Source: CAZEQL01 sp964514415 (GTDB lineage Bacteria; Chloroflexota; Dehalococcoidia; GIF9; AB-539-J10). Taken from it: a DNA stretch of 46,660 bases. The DNA lies in contig CAZEQL010000005.1 of assembly GCA_964514415.1 (NCBI GenBank), forward strand, positions 1-46,660, read 5' to 3'. The translations under genes and the position numbers were made by a program. The notes beneath the pieces were generated by a model. The model saw nothing but the letters and a program-made list of their open reading frames with translations. It was not told the origin of the DNA and ran no database searches. How positions within the stretch are numbered: position 1 is the stretch's first letter; every line of letters begins with the position of its first letter. Shown piece by piece: positions 15,684 to 22,707 of the stretch.

Positions 15684-17057
15684 ATGGCACAAGAGAAATT
15701 ACCGCCTCATGATATTGAGGCAGAGGAAGCAGTTATTGGCTCCTTGCTCGTTGACCCCGATGCCATATTAAAGGTTGCCGTCTTGCTTAAGCCTGAGGAT
15801 TTTTTTGAGGAGACAAATCGGACAATTTACCAGGCCTGTCTCTCCCTTTATCAACGTCCTGATGAAGTTATAAACCAGATTACAGTAGCTCACGAGTTAA
15901 TGCGCATGAACAGCTTAGAACAAATTGGTGGTGCTGCCTATTTAAGTCATCTAATATCTATCGTACCCACATCCCTCCATGTGGAATATTATGCTCAGAT
16001 AGTGTCCGACACGGCAATAATGCGGCGACTCATTGCTGCTGCGGGGCAAATTGCCGCCATCGGATACGGGCCCGACACGGATGTCGAAAGCAGCCTCAGC
16101 AAGGCTGAGGATATCTTATTTCAGATACGGATGAAGCGGGGGCCCAAGGATCTCGTTTCGCTTCGCGATGCTTTAGGCCAGTATTTTGAATATTCGGGGT
16201 TACCAGCAACGTCGCATGGCGAGGCGATAGCTTATCCTCTTACCGGGTTTGCTGCGCTGGACGATTTGCTGGGGGGATTACAGAGATCCGACCTGATTAT
16301 CCTGGCTGCCAAAACCAGTCTGGGCAAAACAAGCATGGCTCTCAATATCGCCAGAAACACCGCCATCAATCAAAAAGCCTGCGTTGTATTATTCAGCTTG
16401 GAGATGCCCTGTGAGGCTGTGGCTCAGAGGTTTCTGTCCAGCGAATCGGGGGTGGATTCCAAGCGCGTTCGCTCGGGGCGATTTACCGAGCAGGAAGAGG
16501 CGAGGATTATGGAGGCCAGCGGGATTTTGTCTGAGGCGCCAATATATATCGATGACGCGCCTATGCTCCAAACGATGGAGATAAGAAGCAAGGCACGCCG
16601 TCTTCACCTTGAGCGCAGCGTAGACTTGATTATAATTGATTATTTACAACTGATACAGAGCGTTGGCAGGAATGAAACCCGTGCTCAGGAACTCAGTAAG
16701 ATAACCCGCTCATTGAAAACCCTGGCCAGAGAGCTAAACGTGCCTGTGCTGGCGCTGTCTCAGCTCAGTAGAGCTGTGGATCGGCGAGAGCCCCATATAC
16801 CTCAGCTTGCCGACCTGCGCGAAAGTGGCAGCATTGAGCAGGATGCCGATGTTGTTATTTTTATTAATAGAGACGACATGCATTATACTGAGGAGGAATG
16901 GTACAGGATGCACGACATCGAGAAGGAGCCTTACCCGCGAGGTATTGCTGACATTATTATAGCCAAACACCGTAATGGCCCCCTGGGGCAGTTTAAGTTG
17001 CGCTTTTTGAACAAAATCGCTAAATTTGACAACCTGGAGCAGGAGATAAGGATGTGA
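15684..17057 (+). CDS. dnaB: Replicative DNA helicase
   Basis: DnaB is the hexameric 5'-3' helicase of the replication fork. The 457-residue protein begins PPHDIEAEEAVIGSLL, the standard N-terminal helical domain, followed by a linker and a RecA-fold motor with P-loop AKTSLGKT (K215; usually ARPSMGKT), Walker B LIIIDYLQLI, and the LSQLSRAVDRR and LADLRESGSIEQDADVV motifs. No intein is present. Its stop overlaps the next gene by 4 nt. With the following DnaD-like and DnaC-like genes it makes a helicase plus putative loader set. Confidence 0.95.
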   Translation: MAQEKLPPHDIEAEEAVIGSLLVDPDAILKVAVLLKPEDFFEETNRTIYQACLSLYQRPDEVINQITVAHELMRMNSLEQIGGAAYLSHLISIVPTSLHVEYYAQIVSDTAIMRRLIAAAGQIAAIGYGPDTDVESSLSKAEDILFQIRMKRGPKDLVSLRDALGQYFEYSGLPATSHGEAIAYPLTGFAALDDLLGGLQRSDLIILAAKTSLGKTSMALNIARNTAINQKACVVLFSLEMPCEAVAQRFLSSESGVDSKRVRSGRFTEQEEARIMEASGILSEAPIYIDDAPMLQTMEIRSKARRLHLERSVDLIIIDYLQLIQSVGRNETRAQELSKITRSLKTLARELNVPVLALSQLSRAVDRREPHIPQLADLRESGSIEQDADVVIFINRDDMHYTEEEWYRMHDIEKEPYPRGIADIIIAKHRNGPLGQFKLRFLNKIAKFDNLEQEIRM

Positions 17058-17785
17058 TGGAGGAGCAGTCCCACGGTTTTTCCCCAGAGGCAGAGTTCAC
17101 TTCCCTACCAGTCGCCTTCTTCACCCGGGTGATGCCAAAAGTCCATAACCTGGCCGAGCTGAAGATGACGCTGTATATTTTGCACTTGCTCCAGTGTAAG
17201 CAGCTGCAGTGTCTTCATACCCCCCGCGAGGTAAAGGGAAGTAGCGCGGAGGGAAGTGCCCATAAGCCAGAGGCTGCTGATTTTGTTACGTATAAAGAGT
17301 TGTCGTCTTTTGGCCCCTTGATAAATGGGATGGAGAAGGGGATGCTGCGGGGCGCTTTAAGTCTGGCTGAGAAAGATGGCATCATTGTGAGGGCGATTTT
17401 AGATATAGATGGGCAGCCCGAAGAAGTTTATTCCATCAATTCTGAGTCTGAATTGAAAGCTATGAGCAAGAATGGTAAACATCCCGTTAGCAAGGTACCA
17501 CTCCAGGAAAATATTTTTTCTCTCTATGAGCAAAATATAGGCATAATAACGCCGATGCTTGCTGAGGAACTCAAAGAAGCCGAGAAGCTCTACCCGGAGC
17601 AATGGATCAAGCAAGCCTTCAAAGAAGCAGTCATAATGAATAAACGCAGTTGGAAGTACATCGCTCGCATTCTCGAACGTTGGGCTAGTGAAGGAAAAGA
17701 AGGTGGAGAACATAGGAAAAATACTAAAGAAGGTGGCCCCGACAAATATATCAAGGGTAAGTACGGACACTTGGTCAAAAGATAG
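17054..17785 (+). CDS. DnaD domain protein, putative primosome component
   Basis: This 243-residue protein has a divergent N-terminal region (TSLPVAFFTRVMPKVHNLAELK) and a C-terminal DnaD/DnaB2-like domain near residues 155-220 with the motif YEQNIGIITPMLAEELKEAE and a YPEQWIKQAFKEAVIMNKRSWKYI stretch (here split for length). In Firmicutes, DnaD remodels DNA and helps helicase loading during initiation and restart. Overlap with dnaB (4 nt) and with the ATPase gene downstream supports the same role. The C-terminal tail is basic and low in complexity. Part of this tail overlaps the possible N terminus of the next gene in another frame. Confidence 0.82.
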   Translation: MMEEQSHGFSPEAEFTSLPVAFFTRVMPKVHNLAELKMTLYILHLLQCKQLQCLHTPREVKGSSAEGSAHKPEAADFVTYKELSSFGPLINGMEKGMLRGALSLAEKDGIIVRAILDIDGQPEEVYSINSESELKAMSKNGKHPVSKVPLQENIFSLYEQNIGIITPMLAEELKEAEKLYPEQWIKQAFKEAVIMNKRSWKYIARILERWASEGKEGGEHRKNTKEGGPDKYIKGKYGHLVKR

Positions 17786-19097
17786 CCTTGCTTGTCATTC
17801 TGACCCTGAGCGAAGTGGGGAGGAAGAAACATGTCCTATTTGCAAGGGAGCCGGATTCATTTACCCTCTTCTAGATTCAGGACAACCAGATTTTAGTCGG
17901 GCAGTACCTTGTCAGTGTAGAAAAGGATACCTGCAAAAAGAGAAACTAAGATATCTTGAGAAATATAGCAATCTTGGTTCCCTGTCACGGTTTACTTTTG
18001 ATAATTTACTTCCAAAAGTAAGCGTCAAAGACGTTACCTACCAAGAACAATTCGCTCATATTTACCAAGCAGCTAAAGCGTTTGCTGATAATCCTAAAGG
18101 TTGGCTGGTATTTTTTGGCCCTAGTAGCTGTGGTAAAACTCATTTAGCTTGTGCTATTGCCAACTACTGTTTGAGCTTGGGTCAGCCTGTATTTTACATC
18201 GGTGTTGCTGACCTCTTAGATCACCTCCGCTCTGCCTTCAGCCCCACGAGCGACATTACCTATGATGAGCTGTTTGAGCAAGTGAAAAACATACCTTTGC
18301 TAGTGCTTGATGACCTTGGCGCAGGGAGCACCACCTCTTGGGCACAGGAAAAACTGGAGCAACTTCTTAACTACCGTTTCAATGCTCAGCTAGCAACTGT
18401 AATTACCACTGATGTGCCAATGGAAAAACTCGATGAACGCTTACGTGGTCATCTTGTTAATAACGAATTTTGCCAAGTGTACGTAATAGAGCAGAAATCA
18501 CCTCTGGAGCACTTGGATAGCTTACAGCTAGAGCTATTGCGGACCATGACCTTCGATAACTTTGAGTGCAAGCGGTTAAACCTCTCCTTAGAGCAGCGTC
18601 AAAATTTGCAGCAAGTTTTCAATCTAGCGAAGGACTTCGCTCGTTCCCCAGAGGGCTGGTTAATATTCCAAGGCGTCAACGGATGTGGCAAAACTCATCT
18701 AGCAGCAGCTATTGCTAATTATAGGCTGGTGCATGGCGAACCAGTCTTTTTTGTGGTCGTCCCTGATCTTCTCGACCATTTACGCTCTACCTTTAGTCCT
18801 GAAAGTAAGGTATCCTATGATGAGTTTTTCGAAAAAATTAAGACAAGCCCGGTGTTAGTACTCGATGATTTTGGCGAACAAACAATTACTCCTTGGGCTC
18901 AGGAAAAACTATACCAGCTAATTAATTATCGCTACAATGCCAGGTTACCAACGGTGATTACTATGTGCTTTTCTCTGGATGAAATTGAAACGAGGGTCAG
19001 TTCACGGATGGTAGACCCCAAGCTGAGTTTAGTGTTTAACATCATTGCCCCTGACTACCGCGGCGATGTAAAGCCTACTCGGCGGACTAAACTGTGA
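17688..19097 (+). CDS. Tandem DnaC/DnaI-like AAA+ ATPase, two modules in one chain
   Basis: Helicase-loader-type ATPases normally carry one AAA+ module. This 469-residue protein has two. Module 1: P-loop GPSSCGKT (144-151), Walker B LVLDDLG (D208-D209). Module 2: P-loop GVNGCGKT (329-336), Walker B LVLDDFG (D393-D394), and a DnaC-like arginine motif RVSSRM. The modules repeat with a spacing of 185 residues, including the shared DLLDHLRS and SWAQEKL/PWAQEKL stretches. A zinc-knuckle-like region precedes them (C49, C52, C75, C77). The start is uncertain: GTG 17688 overlaps the DnaD-like gene by 98 nt, and GTGs at 17703 and 17733 are also possible. Residues around 36-46 (CHSDPERSGEE) come from the interspersed repeat at 17793-17829. 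Product role as DnaB loader is inferred from neighbours. Confidence 0.85.
   Translation: MKEKKVENIGKILKKVAPTNISRVSTDTWSKDSLACHSDPERSGEEETCPICKGAGFIYPLLDSGQPDFSRAVPCQCRKGYLQKEKLRYLEKYSNLGSLSRFTFDNLLPKVSVKDVTYQEQFAHIYQAAKAFADNPKGWLVFFGPSSCGKTHLACAIANYCLSLGQPVFYIGVADLLDHLRSAFSPTSDITYDELFEQVKNIPLLVLDDLGAGSTTSWAQEKLEQLLNYRFNAQLATVITTDVPMEKLDERLRGHLVNNEFCQVYVIEQKSPLEHLDSLQLELLRTMTFDNFECKRLNLSLEQRQNLQQVFNLAKDFARSPEGWLIFQGVNGCGKTHLAAAIANYRLVHGEPVFFVVVPDLLDHLRSTFSPESKVSYDEFFEKIKTSPVLVLDDFGEQTITPWAQEKLYQLINYRYNARLPTVITMCFSLDEIETRVSSRMVDPKLSLVFNIIAPDYRGDVKPTRRTKL
17793..17829 (+). repeat. Interspersed TGTCATT-type repeat, variant copy inside the DnaC-like gene
   Basis: The copy reads TGTCATTCTGACCCTGAGCG then AAGTGGGGAGGAAGAAA. 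It is the longer, ATTCT-type variant of the repeat found in pyrC and carA. It begins 7 nt after the DnaD-like stop and is read in frame as CHSDPERSGEE. Confidence 0.65.
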
Positions 19098-19204
19098 TGT
19101 TTTCAAACAGACGGAGTAACACCCTGGTATTCCAGGAATGGCTCACAATTTCTCCACTTGCGGTTGCGTTATTTCTGTAACCATGGTAACATTAATGAAA
19201 GTCT
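19098..19204. other. Spacer between the DnaC-like gene and the pyr attenuator
   Basis: The spacer has no gene. It contains a small perfect hairpin CCTGG-TATT-CCAGG near 19123 that lacks a T-tract, then a promoter candidate for the pyr operon. Confidence 0.4.
19164..19192 (+). promoter_or_regulatory. Possible promoter of the pyr operon
   Basis: TTGCGT, 17 nt, TAACAT, ending 12 nt before the PyrR-binding segment begins. The spacing is ideal but both hexamers are only partial matches to consensus. Transcription starting about 19200 would place the whole attenuator in the leader RNA. Confidence 0.35.
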
Positions 19205-19309
19205 TTAAATCAGTCCAGTGAGGCTGGTAAGGGGAAGTTTGTTAAAACAAGCTGCAATAGAAGCATTGGTTGAAACCTCTTGCCAGTTTAAGAGCAAGAG
19301 GTTTTTTTT
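19205..19309 (+). promoter_or_regulatory. PyrR-dependent attenuator: binding loop, antiterminator and terminator
   Basis: 19212-19232 contains AGTCCAGTGAGGCTGGTAAG, a close match to the known PyrR RNA-binding loop. CTGGTAAG (19224-19231) can pair over its full 8 nt with CTTGCCAG (19279-19286), forming an antiterminator that uses the 5' arm of the terminator. The terminator is AACCTCTTGC (19274-19283), 10-nt loop, GCAAGAGGTT (19294-19303), running into eight T. PyrR bound with UMP should hold the binding loop and so free the terminator arm, as in Bacillus. The AAGAGG in the 3' arm is also the only Shine-Dalgarno sequence for pyrR, whose ATG follows the T-tract at 19310. Confidence 0.85.
19274..19309 (+). 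terminator. Rho-independent terminator of the pyr attenuator
   Basis: A ten-base-pair perfect stem (19274-19283 with 19294-19303) closes a 10-nt loop and is followed by an eight-T run (19302-19309). It sits immediately before the pyrR start codon. Confidence 0.85.
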
Positions 19310-19870
19310 ATGTCTAAGAAAGTCCTTCTAACTTCTGGGGATGTAAAACGCGCCCTAGCCCGTATTGCTCACGAGATCGTAGAAAGAAACAAGGGCGCTG
19401 AAGATATTGTTCTCGTTGGCATACGAACCAGGGGAGTTCCTTTAGCCAAGAGATTAGCCATTACAATTCAGAGCTTTGAAGGAGTCTCTGTTCCTGTAGG
19501 TGCTCTGGACATTTGCCTCTATCGTGATGATATCTTGCCTGCGCAATTAAAGTCGACGAACCAGAACACCAATATTCCCACCAACATCACCGCTAAACGG
19601 ATAATCCTAGTTGATGATGTCCTTTACACTGGGCGGAGCATTAGAGCAGCTATGGATGCCCTCGTGGATTTGGGACGTCCCAAGTCTATACAGTTAGCTG
19701 TGCTTATCGATCGTGGCCATCGGGAACTTCCCATCCGAGCTGATTACGTTGGCAAGAATATCCCAAGCTCCAGAGATGAGGAGATACAGGTTCAATTGGA
19801 GGAAATTGATGGTACAGAAGGGGTGGCAATTGTAAGTTTAGCCAAAGCGAACTCTTCAAGGAGGAATTAG
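19310..19870 (+). CDS. pyrR: PyrR, bifunctional pyr operon regulator / uracil phosphoribosyltransferase
   Basis: This 186-residue PRTase-fold protein binds pyr leader RNA when UMP is abundant and causes termination, with weak uracil phosphoribosyltransferase activity in some species. The PRPP loop is VDDVLYTGRS (101-110), preceded by the GIRTRGVPLA and DICLYRDD motifs found in PyrR. Its own leader carries the matching binding loop and terminator, so it is autoregulated. The ATG directly follows the terminator T-tract. pyrB starts 12 nt after the stop. Confidence 0.95.
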   Translation: MSKKVLLTSGDVKRALARIAHEIVERNKGAEDIVLVGIRTRGVPLAKRLAITIQSFEGVSVPVGALDICLYRDDILPAQLKSTNQNTNIPTNITAKRIILVDDVLYTGRSIRAAMDALVDLGRPKSIQLAVLIDRGHRELPIRADYVGKNIPSSRDEEIQVQLEEIDGTEGVAIVSLAKANSSRRN

Positions 19871-19882
19871 GGAGGAGCTATC

Positions 19883-21286
19883 GTGAATCTCGCAAATAGA
19901 AATCTAGTAACCATAGATGATTTATCCAACGGGGAAATTGAGGCGGTGTTTTCCCTGGCAGATGAAATGTCGGATTCGATAAGTGACCAGTTCAGTGTAT
20001 GCCAGGGGAAGATCATGGCAAGTCTGTTTTTTGAGCCAAGCACCAGGACACGGCTGTCTTTCGAAACTGCGATGTTTAGACTGGGAGGTCATGTCATAAA
20101 CGCGGTTGATATAGGAGCAACTTCCTTAGCCAAAGGTGAGAGCATTGCTGATATGGCGAGAGTGATTGGGAGTTACGCCAATATAATCGTCATCAGGCAT
20201 CCCTGGGAGGGCGCAGCTAAAGTGGTTGCTGACTACGCTGGAATTCCCGTAATAAATGCTGGTGACGGAGGGCATGAGCACCCCACACAAACCCTATGTG
20301 ATCTTTACACTATCAAGAAAGAGAGGCAAACCATCAAGGGGCTGAGGGTTGCCCTATGGGGTGACTTGAAGCACGGGCGAACGATACATTCTTTAGCTTA
20401 TGCGTTAGCCAGGTTCGGCACAACTATTCTTTTCCATCCCAGCCCAGGGCTTGAGATGCCGGAGTATGTTTTAAGGAGACTGGTTGCGGAATATGGCGGT
20501 GAACTGAAAAGATATGAAGCTCTGAACCACGTAGCCAAAGGAGAAGTTTTCCCCTTAGATGCTATGTATATAACCCCAAGCAGCCCGCATCAACTTGCAA
20601 TGATGCCTGATATCAGTATTCAAATCGAGCTGGAGGCAGGAGTTGATGCTCTTTATGTCACCAGGCTTCAAAAGGAAAGATGCGTATCCACATTAGAAGA
20701 GCAAGAGTTGGAGAAGCATTACCCGGTGGTGGATAAAAAGCTCCTTAAAGAAAAGGAGTTTAAGAGAACACTTGTTATGCACCCGCTGCCCCGCGTCGAC
20801 GAGCTGGCCTACGAGATGGATGCTGACCCCAGGAGTATGTATTTCAAGCAAGCTTCTCGCGGAGTACCCGTCAGAATGGCGCTCATCGCCCTCTTATTAG
20901 GGGCTAGGGAAACTGTGCTTCCTAAAGAAAGCGGTTCCCTTATTCAAAGAATAGACTATCCTGTTTATAAGCGAGAGTCTGGAGTCAGATGTTCCAATCC
21001 AATTTGTGTGTCAAACCAAGAAACGGAAACAAGATATATAAAGCCTGAATTCAAGATAGTAAACTTCGAACCTCTAACCTTGAGGTGTATTTATTGCGAA
21101 CATGAGCTTCACCCTCAATATATCGCTAGTTCAGATTGGCATGAAGGGAAGTTGGAGAACAAGAAATACCATAGCGCTGAAAGCCATTTGATTCGAAGTA
21201 TCAAACCCGAGAATCTGATTATTTTTGATTCGGAAAATGAAGCTCAGGCTCGAAGATTCAAGCCCAGCAGCTATGTCAAGGGATGA
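19883..21286 (+). CDS. pyrB: Aspartate carbamoyltransferase fused to a PyrI-type zinc domain
   Basis: ATCase condenses carbamoyl phosphate and aspartate, the first committed pyrimidine step. The catalytic part (about residues 1-345) has STRTR (53-57), K84 of the SLAKGES loop, HPTQ (133-136) and HPLPRVDE. It is followed by about 120 extra residues containing C370-SNPI-C375 and C402-IY-C405, matching the zinc motif of the PyrI regulatory chain (CPNSNC...CKYC in E. coli). The PyrI allosteric nucleotide domain is not seen: the extension is too short. Thermotoga carries a longer natural PyrB-PyrI fusion. The start is GTG with GGGAGGAG upstream. Its stop overlaps pyrC as ATGA. Confidence 0.9.
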   Translation: MNLANRNLVTIDDLSNGEIEAVFSLADEMSDSISDQFSVCQGKIMASLFFEPSTRTRLSFETAMFRLGGHVINAVDIGATSLAKGESIADMARVIGSYANIIVIRHPWEGAAKVVADYAGIPVINAGDGGHEHPTQTLCDLYTIKKERQTIKGLRVALWGDLKHGRTIHSLAYALARFGTTILFHPSPGLEMPEYVLRRLVAEYGGELKRYEALNHVAKGEVFPLDAMYITPSSPHQLAMMPDISIQIELEAGVDALYVTRLQKERCVSTLEEQELEKHYPVVDKKLLKEKEFKRTLVMHPLPRVDELAYEMDADPRSMYFKQASRGVPVRMALIALLLGARETVLPKESGSLIQRIDYPVYKRESGVRCSNPICVSNQETETRYIKPEFKIVNFEPLTLRCIYCEHELHPQYIASSDWHEGKLENKKYHSAESHLIRSIKPENLIIFDSENEAQARRFKPSSYVKG

Positions 21287-22707
21287 ATAAATCTGTATCT
21301 TTGCTTATTCGCGGCGGTCACATAATCGATCCTGGCCAGGGTATAGACCAGGTTGGCGATTTACTCATTGCTGAGGGCAGGATTGTGCATATTGGAGGGG
21401 AAATACCGACTGTCATTGCGAGCCCTTCGCTTTCTGTCATTCTGAGCGAAGCGAAGAATCTCGATGCCACAGGACTTGTTGTGTGTCCTGGTTTCGTTGA
21501 CCTTCACTGTCACCTCCGTGAGCCAGGTTTCGAGGATAAGGAAACTATCGCTACAGGAACGAAGGCAGCAGCCATAGGTGGCTTTACCAGTGTTTGCTGT
21601 ATGGCGAACACGAATCCACCTATAGATAGTTGTGCCGTTGTAGATTGGGTCAAACGAAAGGCGAGCAAGGATAGCTTCGTCGAAGTCCTTCCTATAGGCT
21701 GCATCACTAAAGGAAGGAAAGGAACGGAAATTTGTGACATGGATGAGCTAGCCAAAGCCGGGGTGGTTGCCTTTAGCGATGATGGTGATACTGTGGCGAG
21801 CTCGCAAGTGATGCGTCGTGCTATGGATTGTAGCTACGCCCTGGGATTACCCATAATCGACCATTGTGAGGACAAGACGCTAAGCAACGGCGGAGTCATA
21901 AATGAAGGGCAGGTATCTGCCAGATTAGGATTAAGGGGGATTCCAGCAGCAGCCGAGGAAATTATAGTAGCACGTGACCTGGCTTTAGCAAGGTTGACCA
22001 GAGCCAAGGTGCACATTGCGCACGTAAGCACCTGCGGTTCAGTAGAACTTATACGCCGTGCCAAAGAAGAAGGGATTCCAATTACCGCTGAAGTTACTCC
22101 GCACCACATAACGCTGACAGAGGAAAGAGTTGTGAGTAAAGAAGAGCACAAAAACAGCGATGTCATTGTGAGCGGAGTGAAGCAATCTCAATATGACACC
22201 AATGCCAAGGTAAATCCACCTTTGCGAACCAGCGAGGATGTGAAGTGCCTAATTGAAGGGCTTAAAACCGGAGTGATTGATGCCCTCGCTACCGACCATG
22301 CTCCCCATACGCTAGCAGATAAGAAGTGTGAGATGGAGCTAGCCGCCTTTGGCATCAGCGGATTTGAAACTGCTTTTGGCAGCTTAATGAGCTTAGTGCA
22401 TAAGGGAGAAATAAGCTTAAGTGTGCTAATTTCCAAGATGACATGTGAGCCAGTGAAAATCATTGGCAAAAGTGGCGAATTAGGCACCCTGAAGGTAGGC
22501 GCTCCAGCTAACATCACTATATTCGATCCAAATCGGGAGTGGGTGGTAGACAGCCGCTACTTTGCCTCTAAGGGCAAAAATACCCCTTTTGATGGCTATA
22601 AATTTAAGGGTAAGGTAATGGCAACCATAGTGAACAGCGGGATAGCCTATGCAGATGACTCCCTTGTCATTACGAGGAGCGAAACGACGAAGCAATCTAA
22701 TGGCTAA
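21283..22707 (+). CDS. pyrC: Dihydroorotase, with repeat-derived insertions
   Basis: The zinc amidohydrolase cyclises carbamoyl-aspartate to dihydroorotate. The metal motif HCHLRE (75-80), later GCITKG, IDHCED, VTPHH and TDHAPH sites are intact, so it should be active. At 474 residues it is about 45 longer than most class I enzymes. The excess is accounted for by repeat sequence: residues 43-60 (TVIASPSLSVILSEAKNL) just before DATGLVVCPGF, residues 294-302 (VIVSGVKQS) before the conserved YDTNAKVNPPLR, and the C-terminal tail 461-474 (LVITRSETTKQSNG). The first two lie where family members have surface loops. The stop overlaps the carA start by 8 nt. Confidence 0.93.
   Translation: MNKSVSLLIRGGHIIDPGQGIDQVGDLLIAEGRIVHIGGEIPTVIASPSLSVILSEAKNLDATGLVVCPGFVDLHCHLREPGFEDKETIATGTKAAAIGGFTSVCCMANTNPPIDSCAVVDWVKRKASKDSFVEVLPIGCITKGRKGTEICDMDELAKAGVVAFSDDGDTVASSQVMRRAMDCSYALGLPIIDHCEDKTLSNGGVINEGQVSARLGLRGIPAAAEEIIVARDLALARLTRAKVHIAHVSTCGSVELIRRAKEEGIPITAEVTPHHITLTEERVVSKEEHKNSDVIVSGVKQSQYDTNAKVNPPLRTSEDVKCLIEGLKTGVIDALATDHAPHTLADKKCEMELAAFGISGFETAFGSLMSLVHKGEISLSVLISKMTCEPVKIIGKSGELGTLKVGAPANITIFDPNREWVVDSRYFASKGKNTPFDGYKFKGKVMATIVNSGIAYADDSLVITRSETTKQSNG
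21411..21462 (+). repeat. Two adjacent TGTCATT-type repeats inside pyrC
   Basis: Copy a (21411-21434) starts TGTCATTGCGAGCCC and is truncated. Copy b (21435-21462) starts TGTCATTCTGAGCGAAGCG and ends AGAATCTC, with perfect arms ATTCT/AGAAT. CTTCGCT at the end of copy a can also pair with AGCGAAG in copy b. The insert is read in frame as residues 43-60 of PyrC. Confidence 0.8.
22161..22189 (+). repeat. TGTCATT-type repeat inside pyrC, 29 bp
   Basis: It starts TGTCATTGTGAGCGG and ends GCAATCTC. The arms ATTGT/GCAAT pair with one G-T wobble. Translated as VIVSGVKQS within a loop of dihydroorotase. Confidence 0.75.
22665..22698 (+). repeat. TGTCATT-type repeat at the pyrC-carA junction
   Basis: It starts TGTCATTACGAGGAGCG and ends GAAGCAATCT, immediately before the carA ATG at 22700. 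It encodes the last residues of PyrC and is the only sequence between the PyrC core and the carA start, so it must also carry the carA ribosome entry site. Confidence 0.75.

Noticed and set aside
22649..22699. Upstream extension of carA (MQMTPLSLRGAKRRSNL)
   Set aside because: This is translated repeat sequence in another frame of pyrC; the CarA family starts at AKKAILVLEDGS.
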